A DNA stretch of 64,000 nt, taken from contig JAQOTE010000025.1 of the NCBI GenBank assembly GCA_029945375.1, forward strand, positions 62,001-126,000. Direction: 5' to 3'. Shown one piece after another: positions 10,935 to 22,295 of this stretch. The translations under genes and the position numbers were made by a program. The notes beneath the pieces were generated by a model. That model saw nothing but the letters and a program-made list of their open reading frames with translations. It was not told the DNA's origin and made no database searches. This stretch comes from Agaricus subrufescens (taxonomy: Eukaryota; Basidiomycota; Agaricomycetes; Agaricales; Agaricaceae). How positions within the stretch are numbered: position 1 is the stretch's first letter; each line of letters opens with the position of its first letter.

Positions 10935-13399
10935 ATGTCTTCCTCTGCCCGTCGTCCGACGCGCACACAGAGCAGGACGCTCCTTTCCTCTCTTTCCCTT
11001 CTCTTTATTGCCGCCCTCGCCATCATCTGCTTCTGCCCCTCGGCGGTACAGGCAGAGGAAACCCATCCGGAGTACGGCAGTGTTATTGGTATTGGTACGG
11101 GTCTCTTCAAGCAGACAAGTTTGCGGCGCATGCTAACACCCTTCTTTTAGATCTCGGTACAACGTATGGGACTCCATCTCCCGCTAACAGCTTGGTCCAA
11201 CTAACCTAACTTGACATGGCATCCAGTTATTCGTGTGTTGGGTATGTAGCATTTTTGATCTGTGCCATATTCCATGTTCTGACATCTTCCTCCAGTGTAC
11301 AACGTGGTGGTCGTGTTGAAATTATCGCCAACGATCAAGGTCACCGAATCACTCCATCATGGGTCAGCTTCACAGACGAGGAACGACTGTAAGTTGCTTC
11401 AATTATGCATCATTTCTTTCAATTAAAAGCTTGTAGGGTCGGTGACTCGGCCAAAAATGCCTACCACGCCAACCCCCAAAACACCGTCTTCGATGCCAAG
11501 CGTCTTATTGGTCGCAAAATGAACGACCCCGAAGTGAAGCGCGACATGAAGCACTGGCCATTCAAGGTTAGCGAGAAGAACGGCAAGCCCTCCATCAGTG
11601 TTCAGCACAAGGGCGAAGAACGTCACTTCTCCGCTGAGGAAATTTCCGCCATGGTTTTGGGCAAGATGAAAGAGACCGCTGAGGCTTATCTCGGCCACAA
11701 GGTCACCCACGCCGTCATTACTGTCCCCGCCTGTATGTTTTCCGTCTCGAGCAAAATTTTTGATGGCACCTAAAACCTATATTTAGACTTCAATGACGCT
11801 CAGCGCCAAGCCACCAAGGATGCCGGAACTATTGCTGGCCTCACGGTCCTCCGTATCATCAACGAGCCCACCGCCGCCGCTATTGCCTATGGTCTCAACA
11901 AGGGAAGCGGAGAGTCTCAGATCATCGTCTATGATCTCGGTGGTGGTACTTTCGATGTCTCCCTCCTTTCTATCGACGATGGTGTCTTTGAGGTCTTGGC
12001 TACCGCTGGTGACACCCATCTTGGTGGTGAAGATTTCGACAACCGTGTTATTGACTACTTTGTCAAGTCATACAAGAAGAAGACTGGTACTGATGTCAGC
12101 AAGAACCTTCGTGCTCTCGGAAAGCTGAAACGCGAGGTCGAGAAAGCCAAGAGGACTCTTTCTAGTCAACAATCTACCCGTATCGAAATTGAGTCTTTCG
12201 AGGACGGTAACGATTTCTCGGAAACTCTCACTCGTGCCAAATTCGACGAACTCAACATGGACCTCTTCCGTAAGACCATGAAGCCCGTCGAACAAGTGCT
12301 CAAGGACGCCAACGTCAAGAAGGATGAGGTTGATGAGGTGAGCATCACCTGACTCGTTTCAATACCGATCCACTCATCTTTTTCAAAGGTTGTGCTCGTT
12401 GGTGGCTCTACTCGTATCCCCAAGGTTCAGCAACTCCTCAAGGAGTTCTTCAACGGCAAGGAACCTTCCAAGGGAATCAACCCTGACGAAGCTGTTGCTT
12501 ACGGCGCTGCCGTCCAAGGTGGCATTCTTTCTGGTGCTGAGGGAACAGATGGTGTCGTCCTTGTCGACGTCAACCCCCTCACTCTCGGTATTGAGACTAC
12601 TGGTGGAGTTTTCACCAAGCTCATTCCCCGCAACACTGTCATCCCCACCAAGAAGAGTCAAATCTTCTCCACCGCTGCCGACAACCAACCTACTGTTCTT
12701 ATTCAGGTCTTTGAGGGTGAACGTTCTCTCACCAAGGACAATAACCTCCTCGGCAAGTTCGAGCTCACCGGTATTCCTCCTGCTCCTCGTGGTGTTCCCC
12801 AGATCGAAGTCACCTTCGAGATGGATGCCAACGGTATCATGAAAGTGTCTGCCGCTGACAAGGGAACGTAAGTACATTCCGATATGCTTTTTGGATATTA
12901 AATCTCATCGCTCTGATAGTGGCAAGTCTGAGGGTATCACCATCAAGAACGAAAAGGGACGTCTCTCCCAGGAGGAGATTGACCGCATGGTTGCTGATGC
13001 CGAGAAATTCGCCGCTGAGGACGAGGCCAATCGCAAGAAGATTGAGGCCCTTAACTCGCTCTCTTCGTTTGTCTACGGTCTCAAGAACCAAGTCACTGAC
13101 TCCGAGGGTCTCGGTGGCAAGCTCGATAGTGATGATAAACAGACTATCTTGGATGCCGTCAAGGAAGCGACCGAGTGGATTGATGAGAACGGTTCCACTG
13201 CCAGTGTTGAGGACCTCGAAGAGAAGTTGGCCGGTAAGTGGCACTCTCTACTTGTGCTCTTTTTTCCAGTTTATTGATCTCCCTTTCAGAGGTACAAGGC
13301 GTTGTCAACCCCATCACGACTAAACTCTATGAGAGCGCTGGTCCTGGTGGCTCCTCTGGTGACGATGACGACTTCGAGCATGAACACGATGAATTGTAA
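10935..13399 (+). CDS. KAR2: ER-lumenal Hsp70 chaperone BiP/Kar2
   Basis: Nine exons: 10935-11094, 11151-11163, 11227-11241, 11296-11388, 11437-11732, 11787-12337, 12389-12867, 12920-13233 and 13290-13399. All junctions are in phase, giving 676 aa. An N-terminal hydrophobic signal peptide (about residues 18-42) ends near AVQA. The ATPase domain carries DLGTTYSCVG (split over three exons), [12 protein letters not shown] and [14 protein letters not shown]. The substrate domain and helical lid follow, and the C terminus is HDEL, the ER retrieval signal. It folds secretory proteins and drives translocation with Sec63 and J-proteins. Exons 2 and 3 are only 13 and 15 nt. The gene appears intact. 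Confidence 0.97.
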
Positions 13400-13988
13400 T
13401 TTATTTACTTTAGTTCTTTCTTTATATATATATACAGGGCGGAGTTTCGCGGATACGAGGCCCGCAGGCATCCAGAGGCTGATGTCGGAAACCAAAAACC
13501 ACTGCGTAGTTGGATATTGTAGATGAGCCACCTCGATTAATAGCAATACGTAGTGATCCCATTCCCGCATATTTACATATAAATTTTTGGGGAGGTCTCA
13601 TCGAACTTGAGCTTGTGTGATAACCAGCTGTTGTTACGTAATGTTCTATTGAGGCTCTGTCGTCAGATATGTTTCGAAGCTGAGATGACAGAAGCCGTCT
13701 ATCACTCACTACTTCTCTTTAGTATATCAATACCTTATTCGTTGACAACTCTTCTCTTCGTTCTTGACTTGCTCCTTTCCTACGGGATCCCGACAACTCT
13801 TCACCGCAGTAAAAGTGAAATGTCATCTCAGTAACACAACGCCTTTCATTCCGTTCTGAGTACACAACCACAATCAACCAATCTTATAATCTGACCGAAG
13901 CTTCTGCGCAAATATTTTTTTTCAAAGCCCAGAAACGAACTGTCAAGGTATATATAACGAAAGAAACAACGACAACAAAAAGACACGA
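13400..13988. other. 3' flank of MFS copy 1, part of the duplicated block
   Basis: 13665-13988 is clearly homologous to 55138-55452 next to MFS copy 3 (shared tatgtttcgaag, tcactacttct, gacaactcttctct). No gene is seen, and the first about 260 bp are BiP 3' untranslated and spacer sequence. Confidence 0.6.
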
Positions 13989-16169
13989 CTAGAAAGAGTA
14001 TACAAAATCAGGATGTTTATCACCCAGCTCTATCCAAGCTCTCAAAGACGCATCTGCATCTTTTTCGTTTCCATCCATATATGGTGCAAGTATCTTCTCC
14101 CGGTTTTGTCGCTTGCTCTGGTTTTTGTAATGGAGGACTGCAACGTTGACAGCGGCCAGAGCAATTATGAACGATTGGCTGCAAAACAACCACGGAGAGA
14201 AAGAGGAAGGGGGATGTGCTTTTTTAGTAACTGAGAGGGTGATTGTGTTATGGGTGATGACTTACAAAGAGATATCTAATATCGTTGTTTTTCTAAATCT
14301 TGGTCCCTCTTTAGTCGGGAAAAGCCATGTACTCAGAATACCGCCCTGGTGAAAATTCGATGTTTTAATGCGTGGCTCATTTAAGGAAAGGAAAGAGGGA
14401 CGCACAGAATTAGTTGCAATGAAGCCAAAAGCTATGCTTGAAGCACGTCGATAGTATGGTTCCGAGTTATTAGCCATCCATGCCGAAGCCACCGGGGCGG
14501 CGGCGTATGCTCCCGGAATAGTGAGGAACAGTGATCCATAAGCTACAAATTTATCGGTTGTTTCTTTTGATTGATTAGAGAGAAGATTTATCCAAGTCAG
14601 TTGGAATTCGAGCACAAAAAAGAGGTGGAACGTACTGAGATACATGACGAAACCGGCCACACCGAGACTCGCAATTATTGCAGTCGGGACAGCACGATTT
14701 TGGTATTTATCAGAGAAATAAGCGGTAACAAGGGTTACTATATTTGCAAGAATTGATCGAAGCAGCTCTGCAGATAGAGAGACAAGGCATACCAAGAAAT
14801 CCAGCAGCAAATGGTCCAACGCTCAACAACTGACTCTTGACAGCACTAAACCCTAACTGCTTCACAATCGAAGGTGCAAAATTAGCCAATCCATAAAGCG
14901 TCGTTCCATCGAAGAATAACATGATGAACATGATTATGACCTGGATTGACGTCATGGAACGGAAGATCTCGCGTACGGAGAACTTGTCAGAGGGAATGTT
15001 GGGAGTAACGGATGGACGGTCATATTCGAGCCGGAATTTGATCAGGTCTTTCTGGTGTTGGGTTAAAAATCTGGAGTCTTGAGGCGTCGCAGGGACGAGG
15101 AAGTATCCTATAAGACCCATCAAGAACGAAAATAAACCTTCCTGAGGGACAGGTGAGCAGATGTATGGAGAGGGTTGAGTGAGCCACTACTTACGAGAAT
15201 GAAAATCCATGCCCAGCCTGGTTTACCACCTACACCATCCATGTTCTGGATAGCGGCTGCTAATAGTCCTGAAAAAGCCCCCGAAAGCTGGATACATAAA
15301 ATGTTATCTGAATACATATATATTCTTGTGAAAGCAAAAATACGTACTGATGCCGCCGAAAAGAACAGAGCGATACTTAAGAAGAGGAAAATGAGACCAA
15401 GCAAAACTCATCAAGATTCCTAACTGACCGAAGTGACAAGTCGCGCCGAGTGTAGAAACCAGACAGGTAGAGCACTATTCCAGGAAACATGGGACCCTCG
15501 ATGGCTCCTAGAATAGCTCGCACAACCACCAGACCGGCATAAGATGTGACAAGTCCTTTGCATATGATATTAGTATAAGTTTATGCAGGGTTGATGCGAG
15601 TGTGAAGTGAGGAACATACCTTGGAGTGTAACGATTATCCCCCAGATCGTAAGGACGGTGGGCATGAGGATATTGGGCCCGACATATCGCAGGAGAAGAT
15701 TAGATGGCAGCTCGGAGAGGATGTAAGGCCTAACAGGTAAGGTATGACTCAGATGGTCTACAACGGAGAGATTGTACCCTTACACGTAGAGGACGGTGAC
15801 GACGACCTGGTATTGGTGGTCGGTAAGACCCAAACCTGCTTGCAAACCTGCAACACGCGCATTACCTACAGAAAGACGTTTGAAATCAAACACTAAATTT
15901 CGCATTACAGTTCCTCTCACCGATGTTGGAGCGATCCTGAAATTGTGAACTGTTATGAACATATTTTATATAGGTTAGAAAGACATGCAACCTACCAGGA
16001 ATGAAAGAAAATAGAACATCGTCATCACAGGGAGGACCGTATAGTCCAGTTTACGGACAGCTCGTTTTTCATCGTCGGACACAGCTCTTGACTCTCGAAA
16101 GAGGCTAGCGCCTCCGTACACAGAGGAAGAGTCGTCCTTGACGTTGTTGGGGACGGTGCCCTCAACCAT
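13989..16169 (-). CDS. MFS anion:cation symporter (Dal5/TNA1-like), copy 1
   Basis: A 12-TM permease of the ACS family, whose fungal members carry allantoate, nicotinate, pantothenate and related organic anions. The substrate cannot be told from sequence. It has many exons with short introns: 15996-16169 holds the acidic cytoplasmic N terminus and start of TM1, a 16-nt exon at 15921-15936 encodes DRSNI, and 15784-15865 holds NARVAGLQ. Family motifs include PGIVLYLSGFYTRRDL and GWAWIFILEGL. The last exon encodes the cytoplasmic tail ending GDKHPDFVYSF. No break was seen. Two close paralogues lie at 52661-54820 and 55453-57627 in the same orientation. The start was set at the first ATG of the conserved N terminus. 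Confidence 0.88.
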
Positions 16170-18534
16170 ATCTGAAATACACAGAGGTGGAGAAGGACGA
16201 GGGGAGGTTGAGTGGATCAATTACCTTTGGGTTAAAACGGCGAGAGAACCGGCCGTCATCGCGGCCATTAGGGACAAGTCAATAATAAATCATCGATTCA
16301 TCAATTGCATCAACGATTCAACGTGCAGACTTTCTCGTGACTCCGGGCTCGGCGAATTTTTTGGTCGCATGATCGTCATCAAAAGTCGGAGGATATCTGA
16401 TGGATATACAATGTATTGATCCAAATGGAGACCCGATGCACAACCCTGACCGGAACAGGTTCAATCCTCTAGAAGAGGAAACAACACAAGAGTCAGGAAG
16501 AAAGACGGAGATAATTGAACGTATAGATCCAGCGTCGATGCGTACAGTTCAGAACACGATTATGTACCGCTCCTCCGACTCCCCTACCCGGCAAACCTCA
16601 AAACCGCCATGCACGGCCTCACCAGAAACCTCGTAGACAGTTTTGAGGCGATTACGGGCCCGAAGTTCTAAGTCAGGCCGTGGAACGCCTTTTTTCCAGC
16701 CGAACTCCAGAACACGAGGTCAGTCATCCCCAAAAGTAATCAACTTCCTATGAAGAGAACACAGGGGGTCCACTCGTTGCAACATAACCGAACAAACCCT
16801 ACCGTCTCCAACGCGACTACCTTTTTCGTCTTACCCTACTCTAACCTATCCCCAACCTCGTGATGGTCGCCAAAAATATCACCTATAACGGACACTGGGA
16901 AATCGAAGGAGCGGACAGTGTCGAAAACGCGATCCGTGACACGTTGAAGTCAGTGTAATCTCTGGACAGAGACCCCACGACACTGGAGAACCCTGACCAG
17001 GCGAGACTAAAACTAGATATCCTCTTAAAAGAATTAAGGTACGAACGCCACTCAAGGGTTCGACCACACCTAACCTTGTAAAAGGTAAAACTCGTTAAGC
17101 TTGAGCGTTCTAATGATCCCCAAATGTATGAGTAATGTTCCCTGAGAACACACCCTCCTTCGAATCTATCTTTTCGTACAACCGCTTCATCATCCGCCTG
17201 CTTGAGCTCACGTACGAAACGACGGGCTTTGGGACCGGAGTCCCTACGAGCCCAGAGAGTTACGGGTACCTTCAATGCGAATCAAGAGACAATGTCAAAA
17301 GTGACTGCCCGTACCTTCCAGATTCTGGATAGATTAAAATTAAAGATGGGAATATCTTTAGAGGTAGAGGGAGTAAATTAGGAAGAGGAAGCAGAAATAG
17401 AGGAGGAGCAAGGTCCTGGGGTTACCTCGCCCTGCTACCCATGCAAATAGCCTGATCCCGCTTAAGTTAGAATCAAGGCCCCAAAAGAGATGGTTTATGG
17501 GACGCATAGAACTGAGCTATGGTGTGCCATCAGCTGAAACAAAATAAGAATTGCCATCGAAAGCACCGAGAATCATCTACAAAGCCGTCAAAGGCACCCG
17601 GAAACGGAAAAACGTGAACGACGAAATACTTAAGTCACAGTCGGAGAATCCCTAAATTACATCCCCACAAGCTGCGTTGTCCCAGGCCAGGTGGGAGTCG
17701 GTAAACGAAATCTGAAAAAGGGGACTTATACAGCCACTGGAATAGACCAAACCTAGGCGAAATACTCTGAGTATATTATCTTTGACAGAGAAGCACGAGA
17801 AAGGCGTGATTGACGTCGGAAAGACAGGGTTGCTCCAAATACTGAGATCTGAGAATTCCCCTTTAGTTTGGAACTTCAGATGTGATGCCATGTTCCTGAG
17901 CTGCAACATGTGAAACGGAAGCCGTTGGTGATTTGTTTAAGAACCCGTCTCTACGTCAATCACACTCCCCTTGGCCCCTACATTCCATGGGAAGAAAATG
18001 AAATTGCCGAATCAGGTGAGCGTCAGGGCGTAATACAAGAGACAGAAGGGATAAACGACAATGGTGATATAACCCGGATTTGAGATCAAGTGTGTGAAGA
18101 ATTTGAAATGTCAAACTTGTTTGGAATAGAGCCGGTACAAACGGGGCGAGCGAAAGAGGCGCTGTCCAGTGAAAGGGGAGACATGGTTGACCCGCGAGTG
18201 AAATGCAACTGCATTCACGATCCTGAGCTGAGCAAAAAAAGTTGGCAGCTGATTTGAGCTTGGCAAAACACTAAAAGGTTGAAAAACGAATACTATGCAG
18301 TGTGCACTGTGCACTGCAGAGTCTGCAGACGCATGGCACGTGACAGGTCCTTTGCAAGGGTCGCGGACTCGCGGTTGCGCGAGGCACGAAAGTAAACTCA
18401 ATATATACTAAAGGGTTTGCGTATTCTATAGAGCTAGCACATGAAATTTCTCACAAACAGACTCAAACTGAGGTATATCCTATCCCCCAAGCCTTTGTCG
18501 ATTGACAGCTGATCAATAGTTAACACCAGTTAAC
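16170..18534. other. Decayed sequence and left flank of the transposon stack
   Basis: No intact gene. 16640-17420 looks like a retroelement relic read on the plus strand: short frames, a Cys-containing stretch near 17276-17320 and an RGRG-rich stretch near 17360-17400, broken by many stops. 18015-18115 is homologous to 58100-58205 downstream of NACHT 2 (shared cagggcg, caatacgagagac-like, caatggtga), so the MFS-associated duplication extends here. A near-palindrome of tgcac words lies at 18296-18320. Confidence 0.45.
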
Positions 18535-18551
18535 TTAAATTTTAAAGGTAC
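18535..18551 (+). repeat. Ngaro A1 repeat, first 17 bp
   Basis: It matches the start of A2 at 51694. Its last five bases GGTAC are the target site duplicated by Copia 1; the second copy is at 30951-30955. Confidence 0.9.
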
Positions 18552-18862
18552 TGTTAAGACAGCAGCGACACACGCATAGCGGTGAGCTGATAGACTTACT
18601 GATAGAAGTAGCTTGAGGACGAGTAATACGACGAGGGCGATGCATCAGCAAATGATCAACTTCGTGATCAGGTGTGACCGGAGTGATAGTGGTGACTAAT
18701 GTACCATCACACTGTGTCACATCCTGTTGTATTTGTCACCACAACAATCACAGACTCCACAGCAAACACATGGCTCACCCCGGTTACAGCCAGTCACACA
18801 TGGCGGTTACTAACATTTGTAGTACTACTGATTTAAAGTAGGAATACGTCACTAATACATCA

Positions 18863-21800
18863 CTATGGGCTACATAATAACTCGTGTGTGTGATGGTCAA
18901 TGTACTGGTTTACATAGAAAGCCTGGAATGAGTCCAAGCTCCATTCATACCGAAAATTATCAGGTAAATGATGACGCCCAAATACAGGCATAAGATGGGC
19001 TGCTCTCAACAAACAATCAAGGTGTATAACCGACATGAATTGTTGTTTGTGTACACCTCGTAAATCTGGTTGGACTATCCAGAGTCCAGTGTCTGTATCA
19101 CGATTCCTCTGAGCTTTGTTATACCATTCAACCAAAGCGCATGGGTATAAAGTACCACCATATTTGAAAGAAAATAATAAACCCACACGCACCACACTTA
19201 ATCCCTCAAAACCATCCTTGGACTGATCCTCGACTACAAACGCACAATCCCTTCGGTGCCCACTGTTCCGCCAATTGGGTGTACATCGAATGCGCTCTCG
19301 ATACATCCCATGTAACCCAGATGGGTCTGAGGGTGCGAAAAATGTTGCTACTGCTGAATGGAAGACAGCTATGGGACAATCTACCTCAGGAAGCTGATCG
19401 GTTGGTACTGCTTCAGCTGGAAAAGTGGCAGTGGGATGCAGCTGATCATATAGGAAACGTCGTGTCAGCAGAGGTAGATTAGGCTTTTGAATCTGGTTGG
19501 CCAATAAGTCCAGATTTCGAGGATATCCAGTAGCTGGGAACAAGCCATCTGCATTCAATACCATGTATTTGAAAGATAACAAAGACGAACCAGGGCGGCG
19601 AGCCAAAACCACACTTCCATTCACCAGTTCATCAATAGCCCCCGACTCCTCGTCATCCTCTTTTTGCTCCTTATCCTTTTCAACCATGTCATGGGACGGA
19701 GCCAGCAAATTTTCGGTGACATATTTAACACGTAAAGCATGCATTTTATCAAGTCTCTGGTTTGTTTGAAGCATTTGGCCCAGAGCATGGAATCGATTAG
19801 ACCGTCGCCATGGTTTCTTGACAGCTGTTATGTGTCGAGATTCTGTAATGGATGAACAAAGGCCCCCTGGTGCTCCAAAATCCTCAATTAGTGACCGGTA
19901 GTGCATCAAAGAGTGTTGATGAGGTAGAGAAAAGCCCTTTGGGCGAACACCAGTCTCCACAAATATATTTCGGAAGCGGTGAAATGATTGCAGGGCCTGA
20001 TCAAGCTGATCCAAAGTATGAGTGGTGAAACGAGGGCGACGGGCGAGATAACAAAATTCCAGAAATGCCGCAAGAGCCTGGATCATCTCAGAAGGAATGT
20101 AGCCCACGAGGGCTGGCAGATATACCTTTCATAAGTATAAGATGGGAATGTATAGTGGTTTGAACGGTGAACATACTTTCATCAGAGCTTTTGAGTCATC
20201 ACCAGTCCATTGTTTGAAACGTCGACCATCAGGAAATCTTCGCAGGCCAGGGAATGCCGGTGCTGCAGCAATTCTACATCAATGTTGAAGCCAGTCATGT
20301 TCACAGATATTGAACTTGAGAAGTACTAACCGTTTGTCTATCTCGTCCATAATGGCAGCCGCTTTGGCTTTGCCTTCACTTATTTCCAAATATTCGCCAA
20401 TCCACGTCACAAGGTGATCCTTGAAGGTACCTTTAATCACTTGGTGTAAAAGATCCGGGGAAAGCATTGCATGTATGTCGGCACGCGGAAAATCAGATGT
20501 AAAGGGCTAGGGAGCAACTCAATAAGTGTTGTGAAAGGATACAGACGTTCTGGCCACATACTACAACTTTGGAATCTATGCCGTATTGCTGCCACAGCAC
20601 TGTTTCCTCTTTCCGGAATAAATGAGTCAACAGGTCAGTGTGTTCTCGCTCTCGTGGTAGAGCATCCAGGGTGTCATCTAACTGGTCGGGTGGGGCTGTA
20701 CATCTTCATGATAACATCTGTTCAACCACAGTATGACCGATAAATCAAAAGATGGTAAGACTTACTTCGCACACCATCCCTGGACAATCCCCGATAAGAC
20801 CACTTGCTCAGGATAATCCGCAATAAAAGCAGCCAGATCATATATGACACGTCGATACTTAGAGTCTGGGCACCGGCGTACCACCGGTGTTGACATAGCA
20901 GGTCGGATGGAGAGAAACACAGCCGACAAGGACTGGTGAAAAAGTTGCTTTTTAAAAGCACGGAATTCTGTGTCATGGTCATCTTTGCGATCACCTGCCA
21001 GTGAGATTGATATCAGCAAATGACAGCTGAGAGGAGGGGTCCCGGCTTACTTTTGGGAATAGGAAAGAATATGAAAGGGACCACACCATTACGATGGGCC
21101 CGCCGGACATTGTTGTGAATATTGCCAATAGAGAGGTAACCGGGATGATACTCGACGTGGCCTGTTGCCACAGACACAGTCGTTTTGTCGGTGCCACATA
21201 TAATTGGACAAAGCATGGCACCACTCGTGCTTGCGTCTTGTGCATATATTTTGTCCTGGCACCATGGCAATTTAATACTGATCACCGTTGTTAACAATGA
21301 TGAGCAGACACTTACCGCTTGTCGCCACGCGTAGTTTCCCGACATCACATTATTCCAGACACGATTTCCGTCTTTGTCTTGTTCAACATACGGAGCGTAG
21401 TCAAACTCCCCATCAAAATCCGGGTTGTCGAGAAGTTGGGTGAGAACAACATCAGGATCTCGGTACCATATATCATATTCTTTCTTCTTCCAGCTCGATG
21501 TATCGTCACCCTCATAAGGCACCGATGCTTTGAGGCACCTCCAAGGTGCATCACCTTGTTGTATAGAATCGATAACGTCATACATGTGCTGTGCTGACGC
21601 AAAGGGCCCCGCTTCACCAGAGGCCGCTAACAGACCATCATGAATAGAACATAATTCATTGATGTTGGCGGCTGACATTTCAACTTGGCGAAATAAGAGA
21701 TCCGCCAAGCGGAACTCTTCAGCGCTCCGGAAAGGTGTCCAATCCTCCTGCGACGGAGGATGTCTACCAAGGCTATCAGCTCCCTCTCCGGTGGGGGTAC

Positions 21801-22177
21801 ATGGTATCCCTGTCAACATTCAGTGTTCAGGTTGACACATAAAGAGGTAAGGTGATGTGCGAACCATTGAGATAGGGATGGTCTTTGATTACACTCTTTC
21901 GAGGCAACGAGTCTTCGGTATCAACGTTATGCCCTCTGACTGATGTGGGTGAGGGTTGTGGAGTATCACAGGGCCAAGGCGGCAGCTCGGTAGGTGGGGG
22001 GGTAGCAAAGTGCTGCTCTGAACTTGAGGAGTTTAAGGCTGAAACGCTCCCTACACGATTGGCACAGCGGTGCTTGTCGCGTACGTGCTTGGTCAAGCCT
22101 TTTTGACTTCGACATACTTTAGAACACCCCGTGTATAGGCAGCGTAAGCGTAAACTGGGAGCACGAACGCGATGCAT
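18863..22177 (-). CDS. Plavaka transposase
   Basis: An eight-exon transposase of the agaricomycete Plavaka group (related to CACTA/CMC transposases): 21865-22177, 21316-21809, 21051-21255, 20766-20994, 20562-20703, 20331-20506, 20177-20273 and 18863-20125. Phases agree throughout, giving 972 aa without a stop. The N terminus has a C2H2 zinc finger (C-x4-C-x12-H-x4-H, in RCLYTGCSKVCRSQ onwards). Landmarks of the core are MSGNYAWRQA, GTDKTTVSVATG, IHNNVRRAHR, FPRADIHAMLSPDLLHQ, FKQWTGDDSKALMKVYLPA and SSITESRHITAVKKPWRRS. I did not assign the catalytic acidic triad. Probably active or only recently silenced. Confidence 0.9.
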
Positions 22178-22295
22178 ATGTCGGCCGATAAGAATGAAGA
22201 AAAGGAAATTTAGAAAATGGAGGTGAGCGGAAAGTACCGGGTCTGTGAAATATAAAACACTTACCAGAGCGGAAGCCTGTTTCACCTTCTCTCCT

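Noticed and set aside
17040..17080. Possible tRNA T-loop (gggttcgacc)
   Set aside because: No matching acceptor, D or anticodon arms upstream.
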